The notes: generated from the sequence alone by a model not told the origin. DNA of 64,000 nt from Mimachlamys varia (GCA_947623455.1 OX392536.1:33485465-33549464), one strand, 5' to 3'. Positions 23,025-32,711 are shown, counted from the first letter of the stretch. Made by a program: numbers and translations.

Positions 23025-23112
23025 CACTCAGATCTATGTACCATAAAAACGTTTCCTTGATGACAGCCCTGTGATTATCAGCACCACGGCCGTTCCCTCC
23101 TCTACTAACGAC
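23025..23112 (-). CDS. Exon of an unrecognised minus-strand gene
   Basis: A textbook acceptor (TTATATTTACAG) precedes base 23,112 on the minus strand. The frame VVSRGGNGRGADNHRAVIKE, then TFLWYIDLS, is open for 29 codons plus one base to a GT at 23,024-23,023 (AGTG/GTATCT, a modest donor). G+C and codon use differ clearly from the AT-rich intron on its right. It starts in phase 0, matching the exon ending at 24,027. The frame would also stay open into the 51-bp array as far as 22,973 if unspliced. I know no family with this sequence; it is coding in appearance only. Confidence 0.55.
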
Positions 23113-24026
23113 CTGTAAATATAAGTAATAACGATCTAGTATGTAGATACACGAACACCAATTACGTAAACGATCATTAAACTTAATCTTGTTTTACTGT
23201 GGAATACAATTTTACATGACATCAATATTGAATGACGTCATCCTGTGCCTATATACGAGCTGTTAAACCATCCCTATTTTTGAGACATTATAAATCTTTT
23301 TATTACCGCATCCTTTGAGGTTCAGAAATCCGGCACAGTGTATATTGACTGTTGTTGTATAATTGATAACTTCATACATTCAAGTCCGTTATTACACTGT
23401 ACAAAATGTACATGTACCATTGACCTTGACATTGTGAACCCCTGACCCCTGTTGGTCTATATGAACTTGCCTTGTTTACTTGTCTTCATAATTACATGCA
23501 TGCCATTTCATAACCTCTGTTGACCTTCGACCTCTGTTCTTTGCTGACATATATATATGCATGACCTTGACATGTGTATGACTGCAACATGTATTATGAC
23601 ATGTTTTGACTGAATGTGTTGATTATAACTGTGTAGATGTATGAGTTATCGCCCTTGGTATTTTTTATAACTATCAACCGTATACTGAACTTGTCTATGC
23701 AATATACATGTTGGGTGAGTTTTGAACACTGTAATTCAGCTAAAGGCTAAAAATAGATATGTTAACGCCTTTTTCCGTCATACGCACTGCCTGTCCTCAC
23801 TAATATTATGAAAGCATTGCATCCCAAAGAAAAAAAAAGAAGAGTTTTCTATCCAATCTATATTGCAAGGGAATACAAAAATATGGGTACAATGTTATTT
23901 TCATAAATCTTATTACATGTACGTATACAATGATGTAGCCTACTAACTTCATATTCAATCTAGTTAATTACTGTGCGTTATATTTCTTTACAAACACCAA
24001 TCATCATGTACTTGCCTTGGTCTCAC
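23113..24026. other. Proposed intron; TGACC-rich patch
   Basis: The stretch lies between two exon candidates in compatible phase. At 23,420-23,580 it is dense in TGACCT-type motifs. No other feature was found. Confidence 0.35.
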
Positions 24027-24128
24027 ATCAAGATACAGAACCTTAATGTTGTGATGATCAAGCGAATCCCCAAAGTAGGGAGTAGGGTCTATACCCTTAA
24101 TGTTGTTAAACTTGTGAATGGCCGACGC
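24027..24128 (-). CDS. Exon of an unrecognised minus-strand gene
   Basis: The minus-strand frame begins after an acceptor GGGTGCAG and reads ASAIHKFNNIKGIDPTPYFG, then DSLDHHNIKVLYLD. It ends at GAT/GTGAGA with the GT at 24,026-24,025, giving exactly 34 codons, phase 0 to 0. An alternative GC donor, AAG/GCAAGT, lies 11 bases on. Composition is clearly coding-like. It joins in frame to VVSRGG... at 23,112. No domain is recognised. The frame is also open upstream of the acceptor for 15 codons, so the exon start may be further right. Confidence 0.5.
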
Positions 24129-24190
24129 CTGCACCCAGTAGTGTTTTGAAATATTGGTTAATTAAAGTAACCCGAAGCAAGTGTTTTAAC

Positions 24191-24215
24191 GTAAGACACC
24201 GTTTTTATCCGGAAC
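24191..24215 (-). CDS. Possible micro-exon
   Basis: An acceptor CTAATTTTAG precedes base 24,215 on the minus strand. One base plus eight codons (FRIKTVSY) would join phase 2 from 24,358 to phase 0 at 24,128. The donor, TAC/GTTAAA, is weak and the next intron would be only 62 bases. The frame actually continues to a TAA at about 24,160, so the exon boundary is uncertain. Confidence 0.18.
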
Positions 24216-24357
24216 CTAAAATTAGGCCAGCGATATCTTAATGAGAGTTTTATGGACTCGCTAATCATTTCATAACAGACTACATTAATTTAACAATTTA
24301 GACCACCTAACAGTTGAACCCACAATCCATTTGAGTCAGCTAGGCAGGTACTCTTAC

Positions 24358-24405
24358 CAAAATTCTAAATCAAACGTCAACTCATGATGGAGGTGTTCCA
24401 TCACA
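24358..24405 (-). CDS. Candidate exon with strong donor
   Basis: On the minus strand the frame VMEHLHHELTFDLEF ends at ATTTTG/GTAAGAGT, a strong donor with GT at 24,357-24,356. With the acceptor GAAAGTTAG it starts and ends in phase 2, fitting the exon ending at 24,811. The same frame is open further right (CVFNPEQTHPAPVLK), so a larger exon from 24,434 is possible in another phase. A caution: the bases after the donor resemble a tRNA head (see rejected items), so the donor could belong to a SINE fragment. Confidence 0.3.
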
Positions 24406-24810
24406 CTAACTTTCAAAACAGGAGCTGGGTGTGTCTGTTCCGGATTGAAAACACATTGGATACACAACGTTATAGAAATCAATTCATTTTTCATTTTTAC
24501 ATATTAGCGTGTACTAGCAATAATGTAACACAGGTCGTTTTTTTTTATTATACCACCCGTTTTTACATATATTTTCGGAAACATTGCTTTATATTGGATC
24601 GCCTACACAACCGTTCCACCTGCAAAATTCTCTAACTCGTATTGCAGTCAAATTTTAGAATGAACGAACATCAAAGAATTCAACAAATATATGTTTTTGT
24701 GGCTTTTATATTAGAAACTAAGCTTCAGATAATGTCAAGCTAGTTACACTAATATTTTAAAATCAACCAAAAAAAACCCACTTTTATCGTCCCGTTCAAA
24801 TCTAACGTAC
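24406..24810. other. Proposed intron; nothing else seen
   Basis: AT-rich with a T run near 24,540. The plus-strand frame at 24,384-24,635 lacks support. Confidence 0.3.
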
Positions 24811-24892
24811 AATGTAAATAAAATCCTGCTGACGGTTTTGGTAGTTCCACATTTAACGACTTTGTCGGGGATTGATCGATATGTCAAAAATG
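24811..24892 (-). CDS. Exon of an unrecognised minus-strand gene
   Basis: A very good acceptor (CTATTTGACTATTTCAG) precedes base 24,892 on the minus strand. Only the phase-1 frame is open. Joined to the G left over at 25,187 it reads A-FLTYRSIPDKVVKCGTTKT and continues VSRILFT to a donor ACATT/GTACGT with GT at 24,810-24,809. The length is 82 bases. The other two frames stop early, so the phase match with the upstream exon is informative. No family is recognised. Confidence 0.45.
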
Positions 24893-25186
24893 CTGAAATA
24901 GTCAAATAGGAATGCGAATGGTCGATGTTAAGGTCATCGGGTACAGGGCGATATCATTAGCTTGCCCCATTCATTAACCCCGTCATAGGTCTCCCGCGTG
25001 GCAATCACGATCCGGTAGTACAGTACACGCGTAATACGGAACAAAACAAATCGTAAGTGAATGGTTCATGATTCAATCGACAACAACATACACGTACATT
25101 AGTGAATACCTACCACAGCGGAGATTTAATTATGAAAATTTAACAAACGAAAGCTAATCTGATGTATTCTTCTTGTTAGAATCTAC
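24893..25186. other. Proposed intron with a coding-like minus-strand frame
   Basis: At about 24,930-25,075 the minus strand has a 43-codon frame containing YYRIVIATRETYDGVNEWGK. I found no acceptor that would place it in the gene, so it is left unassigned. Confidence 0.25.
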
Positions 25187-25340
25187 CCTGATGATATATC
25201 TGCATGATTTTCTTTAGAGTGACTGGACCCCCTTGCAGCGCGTGAAAGTTGACAGGCATTGTTGGTATTGTTGCGATGACATGTTGCACCTCGGCTCTGC
25301 TCCCCTCCCCGCGGGGGTGCTGCATCTCCCTACATCGGTC
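25187..25340 (-). CDS. Exon of an unrecognised minus-strand gene
   Basis: On the minus strand, after an acceptor CCTGACATAG, the frame reads DRCREMQHPRGEGSRAEVQH, then VIATIPTMPVNFHALQGGPV and TLKKIMQIYHQ. It ends at CAGG/GTAGAT with the GT at 25,186-25,185, 51 codons plus one base. An internal ATG (codon 6, G at -3) could be a start if this is the first coding exon. The G+C content is well above the flanks. The phase-1 end matches the only open phase of the next exon. The protein is not recognised and no membrane segment or signal peptide is visible. Confidence 0.5.
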
Positions 25341-25763
25341 CTATGTCAGGTGTATAACACATATTTCTATGTCAGCTTTACACTAGCCTCTATACATGTA
25401 CAGTGTACAACAATTCTAATGTGCTTCTACTACCCTCTATTGTCCCCAGTCCAATACGCCTTGCTACTTCTCAGTGTTTCGTTACATTAGAAGAGAATAG
25501 TTTCCCAATAGTTGTCTGTACTGATTATGGATAATCTTTTTAGTCTGGTCGCAACTTCCTTATCGTGGTCATATATTAATTAAAACAACAGCAAACTCAA
25601 CAGTTTTAGGGTAGAACTAACAAGACGTACAAAGCACTTGAACCATGCATTTGAATTTAATTTGATTTACATTAAGTTAATGACTAATTTGACATTTTTC
25701 ATCTTACTTTAAAATGTGTTTCTTTTCAATGGTTTAATTTGAACTCTCTCATCAAAATCGACA
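25341..25763. other. No gene seen
   Basis: Between a minus-strand exon candidate and a plus-strand first-exon candidate; it could hold a shared promoter, but no core element is evident. Confidence 0.25.
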
Positions 25764-25837
25764 ATGGGTGACTACGCGTTTTCCCGCGACTGTTTTGTTA
25801 TTCGAACACCTGCCTACGACACACGAGATGTACACAG
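25764..25837 (+). CDS. Candidate first coding exon, plus strand
   Basis: ATG at 25,764 has an ideal context (A at -3, G at +4). It reads MGDYAFSRDCFVIRTPAYDT, then RDVH, to CACAG/GTAGAT, a good donor with GT at 25,838-25,839: 24 codons plus two bases. I found no second exon. The minus strand is also open here (25,798-25,995), ending in a frame with a CAG/GTGTTC donor in phase 0, so strand assignment is uncertain. No domain is recognised. Confidence 0.3.
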
Positions 25838-26153
25838 GTAGATATACACAAAGGTACGCAATCAACGTGTAAATGAACTAAACCACAGTTGGGGAGTACG
25901 ACGTAAAAGCCGACTGCTACATACGTTGTTGTTAACCCCTTATATTGTAAGACGGGCACTATTTCATGGTAATGGTTTAACACTAACTTCTTCAACTGAT
26001 CGACAATTGGTGAGACAGATACGAAAGCCTATTAGTGTCATCTGTTAGAAATGGAAACATTGAAAAGTCGTACTAACGCAAAAAAACAACATGTTTTTTA
26101 CGCAAACAAACTCGTAATAATGCGAACAAACTATGAATAAGTAACGACGTAAG
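25838..26153. other. No further gene seen
   Basis: Sequence between the exon candidate and the next MITE, without clear signals. Confidence 0.3.
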
Positions 26154-26583
26154 TACAGTGAAATCTCTCTTAAAGATCAACTCAGAATTAAGACCACCTC
26201 GCTATTAAGACCACTTCGCTATAAAGACCACCTCGCTATTGAGACCAGTTTTGAAAAGTCCCAAATACCACTTTTGCAATAAGTTTCACCTCACTATTCA
26301 GACCACCGACCAAACAAGTCATCTGGTGTTTATTCCACTGTGTACACCTGTCAAGTGTCAGATCAGTAAGCTGCATTTTTGTGTCAAATTGGCTAATCAG
26401 TTACAATTACTGTGTATTTAACATTATCAAGCCTATATATTAGTTAATGAACCATGAAAATATGTCAAAAGTGGATTTCAAAGAAATCTGTATGCATGGT
26501 CAACCTCGGTATTTAGACCACCCCCTATTAAGACCACTTTGGTGCGGTCCATAAGGTGGTCTTAATAGAGACGTTTCACTGTA
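26154..26583. mobile_element. Pogo/Tc1-mariner-like MITE
   Basis: The left end TACAGTGAAATCTCTCTTAA and the complement of the right end, TACAGTGAAACGTCTCTATT, match, and both ends sit on TA. Inside both ends the motif ATTAAGACCAC recurs several times (26,190-26,245 and 26,515-26,575). CAGTG termini with TA targets and these AAGACCAC subterminal repeats fit the pogo branch of Tc1/mariner. At 430 bases it has no transposase. Confidence 0.8.
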
Positions 26584-27020
26584 TTGTCATTTCCTGTACT
26601 AGTACGTGAACCTTTAAGGCTTTCGTAGACGGAAGTTATTTTCTTTTCAATTTCTGTAAACTTTACGGAGATCATGATCGTGTGAACGTTTGCACTGTAC
26701 ACGTTATTATATTATACAGTATGACCAGGTGCATCAAACACTCTGCTCTCTAGAAACACGCGACCATGTCTTTAACTTGATATACATGTTTTGTATACAA
26801 GGTATAAACTGTTCGTCATAGAACGGAATCCGTGGTCACAATCATCATAATGATAAATAAATAAATTGTCAAAAATTGCTTTCGTAAGTAATCATGACTA
26901 CATATATAAACAAAACATCAACAAAACCATAATCCAAACTCAAAATCGATTAAACCAGAGGCAAAACAGGAACATAGGAAAGATTTGCATGGAGACCATT
27001 GTAAAAGTACAAGAGAATAA
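26584..27020. other. No gene seen
   Basis: AT-rich sequence without supportable features. Confidence 0.35.
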
Positions 27021-27101
27021 GACCAGGTGTTCCGGAAGAGTAAGCGTCGTCTGCTTCATCGAAGACACCCGCAATGTAAATCCTGGTCACATCCAAGTAA
27101 G
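27021..27101 (-). repeat. Dispersed motif, best-preserved copy
   Basis: Read on the minus strand it contains GATGAAGCAGACGACGCTTA followed by CTCTTCCGGAACACCTGGTC. The same order occurs at 32,431-32,485 (plus) and, diverged, at 4,958-5,032 (minus). The second half forms the core of the 51-bp array at 35,677-36,070. It reads as a protein-like frame (FDEADDAYSSGTPG), but its copies suggest an interspersed repeat. Confidence 0.6.
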
Positions 27102-27208
27102 CATCAATCCTCAAAATGAGAACCGAGTCATCATTGTCAATCACAAAAAGTAAGCACAATAATAAGCAAACTCAAAAACGTCCATCTTCATATCACACAA
27201 ACACACAG

Positions 27209-27416
27209 AATATTTCTCGATGATATCAAGATGGCGACCATAAAACTTGCCCATAGTCTTCATCAACCTGCATCTCTCGAAACCCTGTGCCGTAAGTTTG
27301 TTCGCCAGCAGTTGACATCTATCACGGAAATCTCGATATTCAGAGCAAGCCCTGTAATATATTGTAATCGCTGTAATAAAAGTTTCATATCAAATGAATC
27401 CCATAGCAATTTATAA
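27209..27416 (+). CDS. Candidate exon with elongin-BC (SOCS-box-like) motif
   Basis: The frame follows an acceptor ACACACAG (27,201-27,208) and contains an ATG at 27,231 in an ideal context (AAGATGG). It reads MATIKLAHSLHQPASLETLC, then RKFVRQQLTSITEIS, to TAA at 27,416. SLETLCRKFV fits the BC-box pattern [APST]LxxxCxxx[AILV] that binds elongin C in SOCS-box proteins, including the LCR core. The following Cullin-box part (LPxP) is not recognisable, so this may be a degraded or partial box. An in-frame GTAAGT after CTGTGCC could also act as a donor. ATGGCGACC is also a YY1-like DNA motif. Confidence 0.35.
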
Positions 27417-27552
27417 ATCTTTACAATGAGTACTTTCATGTACTTTTTCGAAATGTATACTAAATTATTATAAACGCTAACTGCACTGTAAGAATGATTC
27501 ACGGGTATACAAAAAAAAGCGTTTTCATCAAAAAGAGATAAACTTACAAACC

Positions 27553-27700
27553 TCAATTCTCAAAGACCACCGGGTAAATTTTAGGTGTAATTTGACGAAT
27601 AATTCCGTTAATTTCATTTACATTTGACTGACGTAGGGAACCTACTGACCGACATATAATTCTAGCACACTTACGTTGCAAACCAACACAATAAATATAC
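27553..27700 (-). CDS. Coding-like fragment, unrecognised
   Basis: On the minus strand a frame ending at TGA (27,555-27,553) reads GLQRKCARIICRSVGSLRQS, then NVNEINGIIRQITPKIYPVV and FEN. It has coding-like codons and no clear start or acceptor. It may be a last exon, or a relic of a repeated gene or transposon. I could not assign it. Confidence 0.25.
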
Positions 27701-28070
27701 GCCAAGCTGTTTTAGGCCGTACAGAAGCCCAAAGTCACACACCCAGTGGCACAAGTAACATGTATGGAGTCATGTAATATCAACCCTGTGATGATCCGTC
27801 ACTTGTTTCACAGTTTTAGCTTCTGTCACGTAGCATAACAACGTTAACTGATCCGCAATGTACCCGCACACATTCTCCCATCCGTCCGTGTAAGTTTGAG
27901 ACAACCTCAGGCCGCTTTCCTGTCGTAATAGGTGAAATGTTTGTTGCATTAATGATGAGCAAATCTGCCTAGTAGCGCACCAACTTTAGACAACTGATCC
28001 ACGAAAGTGAAAACGATATTGTCTGAAATTCGTCATATACAACGAGCTTGCAATAAGTAAAAACTACTTA
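27701..28070. other. No gene seen
   Basis: No supportable feature. Confidence 0.35.
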
Positions 28071-28885
28071 TCTGTGACACGACGCGACAATTTTCGCCTA
28101 TTAATGTTGTGTACTTCGCGACAAATTTTAGTCCATTAGTCGGCGCGACAATGTTAACTTTCGCTCATTAATCAACGTTACGGCGATACAATGTTCGCCC
28201 GTTGTTCTGTGACACGGCACGACAAAGTTAAAGAGGCAATTTAGTGACCGACACCTCTATAGCTGAAATTCGTGACAAGTTTAGTTTTACGCAACACGAA
28301 CCGCGCGTATCATATCGGCGAACACACGTGTCCCGGTAATGAAATGGGCCCATTTGTGTTTGAGCTCTCAATGATATCCGTTTCTGACTGATTTGAAATA
28401 TAACAAAACAATTTCTCTAGAGTTCTAATAATCCTAAAGCCTATCATAATTGTTAACAACGTATTTCGTAAATTCAACATCCAAAGAAATAAGTATTTGT
28501 GAAATTAAAAGTAGTATGTTACATTTGTTTACATGACACGCATGCACACTCTACACGTGTTCGTGCCAAGGGACGCGATTTTCGTGCTACATGTATATTA
28601 AACGTTGCTTTATTTGACACGGGTTTTCCCAAAAATTAAATTGACCACACTGACTACATAGTATCTAATAATCAAGTACGGATTCTTTTCTTTGAATGTA
28701 TGTATTTGTTTAATTCCTGTTGAATTAAAAAAAAACGTTGGTTGACTTAATTGCCCCTTTAACTTTCGCCCATTAATCAATGATGCGGCACGACAACTTT
28801 CGCCTCCCTATCTGTGATACAACGCGACAACTTTATACCATTAATCTGTCATACTTTGAAAAAAATTTCGCCAGTTAAGCTGCTG
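28071..28885 (+). repeat. Degenerate CGACA/CATTAATC tandem repeat, split by a MITE
   Basis: Units of roughly 35-45 bases built on GCGCGACAAT, TTTCGC and CATTAATC occur at 28,071-28,227 and resume at 28,759-28,885. The two halves are separated by the TTAA-flanked element at 28,232-28,758. Units are too diverged for a fixed period. Confidence 0.7.
28228..28762. mobile_element. 527-bp element in a TTAA site (piggyBac-like MITE)
   Basis: The element at 28,232-28,758 begins AGAGGCAATT and ends AATTGCCCCT, an inverted pair with one mismatch in ten, and TTAA lies directly on both sides. Removing it restores GACAAAGTTAACTTTCGCCC, which matches the neighbouring repeat unit CGACAATGTTAACTTTCGCT, so the empty site is confirmed internally. 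TTAA targets with precise boundaries are typical of piggyBac. No transposase frame is present. Confidence 0.85.
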
Positions 28886-28897
28886 ATACGATGGAGT

Positions 28898-29063
28898 CTT
28901 ATTGTGGAAGGAAACCTGAGTACCCGGAGAAAACCCATGTAGTCTCGATCGGATAGGTGATTACATACAGTACCTTTTCACTTCCGATCGGGGAATCGAT
29001 CCCTGGCCGCCGTAACTTGGTGAATGGCAAGTACGCTTTCCACTGCGCTACCGAGTTGCTATT
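28898..29063 (-). mobile_element. tRNA-derived SINE, family B, minus strand
   Basis: Read on the minus strand it has an A-box region ACTCGGTAGCGCAGTGGAAA, a B box GGGATCGATTCCCC, then a body with GGGTTTTCTCCGGGTACTCA and GGTTTCCTTCCACAATA. Family B copies lie also at 32,712-32,885 and 38,515-38,762. The 60-codon frame over it is not a gene. Confidence 0.85.
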
Positions 29064-29084
29064 AGAAACATCCATCATCATATG

Positions 29085-29345
29085 TTACATGTAAAATGGC
29101 GACACACCTGGGCTTCCATAGACCTTGCTACCCTCAACACTGGTAATAAATGGAATGATTTGACGAGGAAATCTGACAACTACCTCCAAATGAAATTTAC
29201 AAAAAGCAAGCTGTGACGACAACATTTTCTCTCTTTTTGTGCTACTGCCAATTCGTAAATGGATCGTTGCCTCCATTGCACATGCGTAGTTTTCGGAAAC
29301 GGTAGTCAAGAATTTGATATTTTTTTCCTTTTCATTTAGGAGCAA
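29085..29345 (-). CDS. Weak coding-like frame, 86 codons
   Basis: On the minus strand the frame includes MEATIHLRIGSSTKREKMLS and later VEGSKVYGSPGVSPFYM before the stop. An in-frame CAG/GTGTGT (after YGSP) could be a donor. There is no good acceptor or family match, and the right half is AT-rich. It may be chance. Confidence 0.2.
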   Translation of the reverse strand: MLLNEKEKNIKFLTTVSENYACAMEATIHLRIGSSTKREKMLSSQLAFCKFHLEVVVRFPRQIIPFITSVEGSKVYGSPGVSPFYM

Positions 29346-30631
29346 GTAACTACTGCGATATTACAAAATTACATATAGTGGTCATTTTCTCGCTGGCTTG
29401 TAATTTTTACCGAATCAAATTACAAGCATTTTGGCACTGTTTTGAAGATTGTGTTTGTGAAGAACACTGACATTATGCTGCTATGTTGATTGAAAAGTTG
29501 GCATGTCCTTGAAACAAATGACGATACATTATCAATGTTCTACGATCATATTACCAGAACTTGATGCCTGCCGTGCAAAAGAGAAAGCATGCCTCATTAA
29601 GAAGCTATTAACGAGATACATCATCATAATGATGTACTATTCACATTTAAATAATAATTAATGACAAGATAAATTATAATTGAAGGACATAATAGAAATA
29701 GTTTTTGATGGGACAGCATTACGAGACCAAGTACGACATTATACCACATATTCCGAGGGAAGTTGAACATGCATGAATGTCATTTTTTGTTTAATAACAT
29801 CTTATTTATTAATATAACACAAGTTGGTACACCGTCGATGGCAGCATCGAATTATAGCTAGGTGTATCATTTGTTCATATAGTTACTGCTAAAGCGACAA
29901 AATGTCGCCATGGCTATTGTCACGGGACTAATGTTAGGTCCAGACGCCGATAAAATCCCTTATCAATGGAACTAGGAATCAATTTCAATGTCAATTTCAG
30001 CCCATTATCGTCAAGTATGGCCAGTCAGTGCCAGAAATAGAATAAAGAACGAGAACTTCCGGCGAGAAAAAAAAATGGTGTCCATGTTTGAATATCCACG
30101 CCCAAGATTAAGATTTAAGACATACGGAATAATCGGACGATATTGTTACAGGAACGTCACAGGGCAAAAAAAACCACTTCCGTTTCTATGCTATGTCGTT
30201 GTTGTCAAATACAAACATTAGATGACAAAGACAGGCGATCAATATGCCCTCACGAAACGATACCGATAGAGTACCAGTCTGCGCGAAAATAAACACTCTA
30301 AGTACGAGATTGTACGGGACAACACGAGAGCACTTGTCTCGTTACCATATAAATTGTTTAGGTTCGTATTCAATCTTGTTGAGTTCAGGAAGCTATCAAT
30401 ACTATTAATAGACCTAATTGGCAGGGGTTTCAAGGATAAACATGAAAACTGTCCAATACTCCTTGGTCACAAGTGCTTTGCACATGCAGTAGTCATAGTT
30501 CACATACAATGTCTCACTCGCCTCAAATTTATATAAGCCACGGTGGAGATTAGGTCTTGTTTGAAATCAACGCCACACTCCCACTTCCGCTACCTACTAT
30601 TCTAATGGTTTGTATTGTGTTTCTACGTTAC
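29346..30631. other. No gene seen
   Basis: The short frames at 29,988-30,536 on both strands have no supporting starts, splice sites or motifs. Confidence 0.35.
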
Positions 30632-30925
30632 GAGGTAGTCACCGCTGACAACATCCTCGGCCGGAAGAGAAGGAAGGGTGTCTAAATGCCAGACACGGTC
30701 GTCTGTGATCCGGAGTGTAGTAGTATCGTAAATTACCAGACCACGCCTCGCTGTCGTAAGGACTGTACTTGAGTCTCTCTCGAAGAACGTTGAAATATCT
30801 GTCTTAATTGAGATATTAGTGTTGTGTAGTGTGGCCGATATCTCCGGTTTGGTAGACAGCAAGTGTATTTGACATACATCATCGTACAAAGTATACCGGA
30901 TATGTAAATAAATTCGTACAAAGAC
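30632..30925 (-). CDS. Candidate 98-codon exon, unrecognised
   Basis: On the minus strand, after TAAAAATTAG, a frame is open from 30,925 for 98 codons, phase 0 to 0. It contains YDDVCQIHLLSTKPEISATL near the start and LVIYDTTTLRITDDRVWHLD, then TLPSLPAEDVVSGDYL, near the end. The donor CTC/GTAACG is weak, and the frame otherwise stops at TAG (30,625-30,623). The alternating hydrophobic pattern suggests beta structure. It lies on the same strand as, and 5.3 kb upstream of, the exon at 25,187-25,340, whose start is also phase 0, so they could belong to one gene. That link is inference. Confidence 0.4.
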
Positions 30926-31529
30926 CTAATTTTTAGAGACTTCTGTGACAGATTCCCGTAAGTTGAGTCCGTTTAATTTATTTCCTATTCCGATTTTATA
31001 ATACACGTGTACTGCCAATTTACTACATTAGTTACAGAATGTTATACTATATGCTATAAATTAAACACCTACACATTCAATCAGTATGTACCCTGTTTTT
31101 ATTTTGTTTTAAAGGCGGAGGGGGGGGGGGAGTGATGAATATATTATATTTCCATTGCACAGCTACTAGATGAACTAAATTGGCAAAATATGCAAAATAT
31201 GTATGTCATTTTCCAATTACATTGTCATGCTTTTGACGTCATGATTGTTTTGTTAAAATTGCACTGCCCCACTACAACTGTTCTATGTGAGGATATACTC
31301 TGACGTTTAAACATGTTTTGACTAATACAAGTATACAATAAGCACATAATTCTGTAGGTTGATTAACAAAAATGTAAATATAAGTAAGAGTTGTCATATT
31401 TTTGACATTCAATGGCGTGCCAAAGTATTGAATGGTGCGCCATATTGAAATGTAGGTAATCTACATGTACATGTAATGTATATGTATGTTACACACCAAC
31501 GAACGTAAACAAATTATGACAACCAATAC
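30926..31529. other. No gene; short poly-G run
   Basis: A run of about 12 G at 31,118-31,130 is the only notable feature in this AT-rich stretch. Confidence 0.5.
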
Positions 31530-31907
31530 TTAAAGGCCCAATATACGTAACTTTCGGCAAAACTTGAAGCGAAAATCAAGCCTAATAACTTATTATATTT
31601 ATAGATTTAGTTAAGACTAGCTGATATCAGCAATATTCAAGATGAATTCTTACGCGGTTACCAGTACAGCAGTAGTTGAAACTCGGTATTTGTAAACATG
31701 CGTCCGTTTTGAACCGTCTTCTACCTTCGGTTTGATGTTGAAGTGGGCACAGCTCTTTGGATTTTTCTGTTAAGAGTTTCTTGTTAGTTACCGCTCAGGT
31801 TTACTTCGTTTTAGGCTTATTTTTGCACGGTTAATAACTGGATTTTTTGTCAGAATTTTTTCAGAATCACGAAAAAATTCCCGAAGTTACGTATATTGCG
31901 CCTTTAA
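31530..31907. mobile_element. TTAA-flanked MITE family, copy 1 (370 bp)
   Basis: The element at 31,534-31,903 begins AGGCCCAATATACGTAACTT and ends with the inverted AAGTTACGTATATTGCGCCT, and TTAA lies on both sides. A second copy of the same family, alike over its whole length, is at 36,127-36,510. The TTAA target suggests piggyBac-type mobilisation. There is no coding frame. Confidence 0.88.
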
Positions 31908-32028
31908 TGTAAAACGACAATAAAATGTTTGTTTTCGTTTCTACTTATTCTTTTGATGTGTGCGAAATTTCAAATAAATGAATTAGAATATGACTCGGAC
32001 ATACATGTACGTTGTATAGACAGTTCCG

Positions 32029-32430
32029 TTATTTTTCTGTGTTGTTCTGTGCTTGTGTCAAAATAATCCCGTTACCATAGTGTCCGGTTTTCTTCTCCGA
32101 GTAATAAATCACAAGGTATACTATACAGGGAAGTATACAGATAAAGAAAAACAAATACATGAAATACAACACATAAGTTAAAATAAAGATTACAAATAAT
32201 GTGTAAATTTTTGTCAGAAACAATTCTAATGGCTATAGTCCACTATGAAGGGATTAACCTCTGTCAAACTATGCGACTCTGTAGAGCCCATATGAGCGAA
32301 ATCATACAACCAGTATCACACATTTGGATACAGTAGGCCAAATATTGATGTTTGAAGGTCGATGTTTTAGGTTTGTGTCACCACCAGATCAGAATTCACA
32401 ACGGGACGATATGACGTAATATTCATTTGA
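32029..32430. other. No gene seen
   Basis: A 64-codon minus-strand frame at 32,029-32,223 is T-rich and hydrophobic by composition only. Confidence 0.35.
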
Positions 32431-32485
32431 CCTAGATTTGTCGTCGATGAAGCAGACGGACGCTTCCTCTCTCGGAACACTGATC
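32431..32485 (+). repeat. Dispersed motif copy
   Basis: TCGTCGATGAAGCAGACGGA followed by CGCTTCCTCTCTCGGAACAC matches the minus-strand copy at 27,021-27,101 with substitutions. Confidence 0.5.
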
Positions 32486-32711
32486 TAAGTAGTCTTACTG
32501 CATTGTATCAATATATATTTGAGTTATTCTGTAGTCAAGTTAATTGCTTATTTTTTCTTCTTTGTATTATAACTAGAAGTGGTGCAACTTTGAGTATATT
32601 TTCAGATAAAATAGAAGAAAAAATGCATTGTCATAATATTGTCACTATTAAATAAACATGTAATTTGATCTTAATAAATCAATTCTGGTGGTGAAATAAA
32701 CCAAAAACATC

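Noticed and set aside
24300..24358. tRNA gene or SINE on the minus strand
   Set aside because: GGTAAGAGTACCTGCCTAGC and GGGTTCAACTG resemble A and B boxes, but there is no acceptor-stem pairing and no SINE body. It is kept only as a caution for the exon donor there.
25798..25995. 65-codon minus-strand frame overlapping the plus-strand exon candidate
   Set aside because: It has a possible phase-0 donor but a weak start and AT-rich left part; left as an alternative, not annotated.
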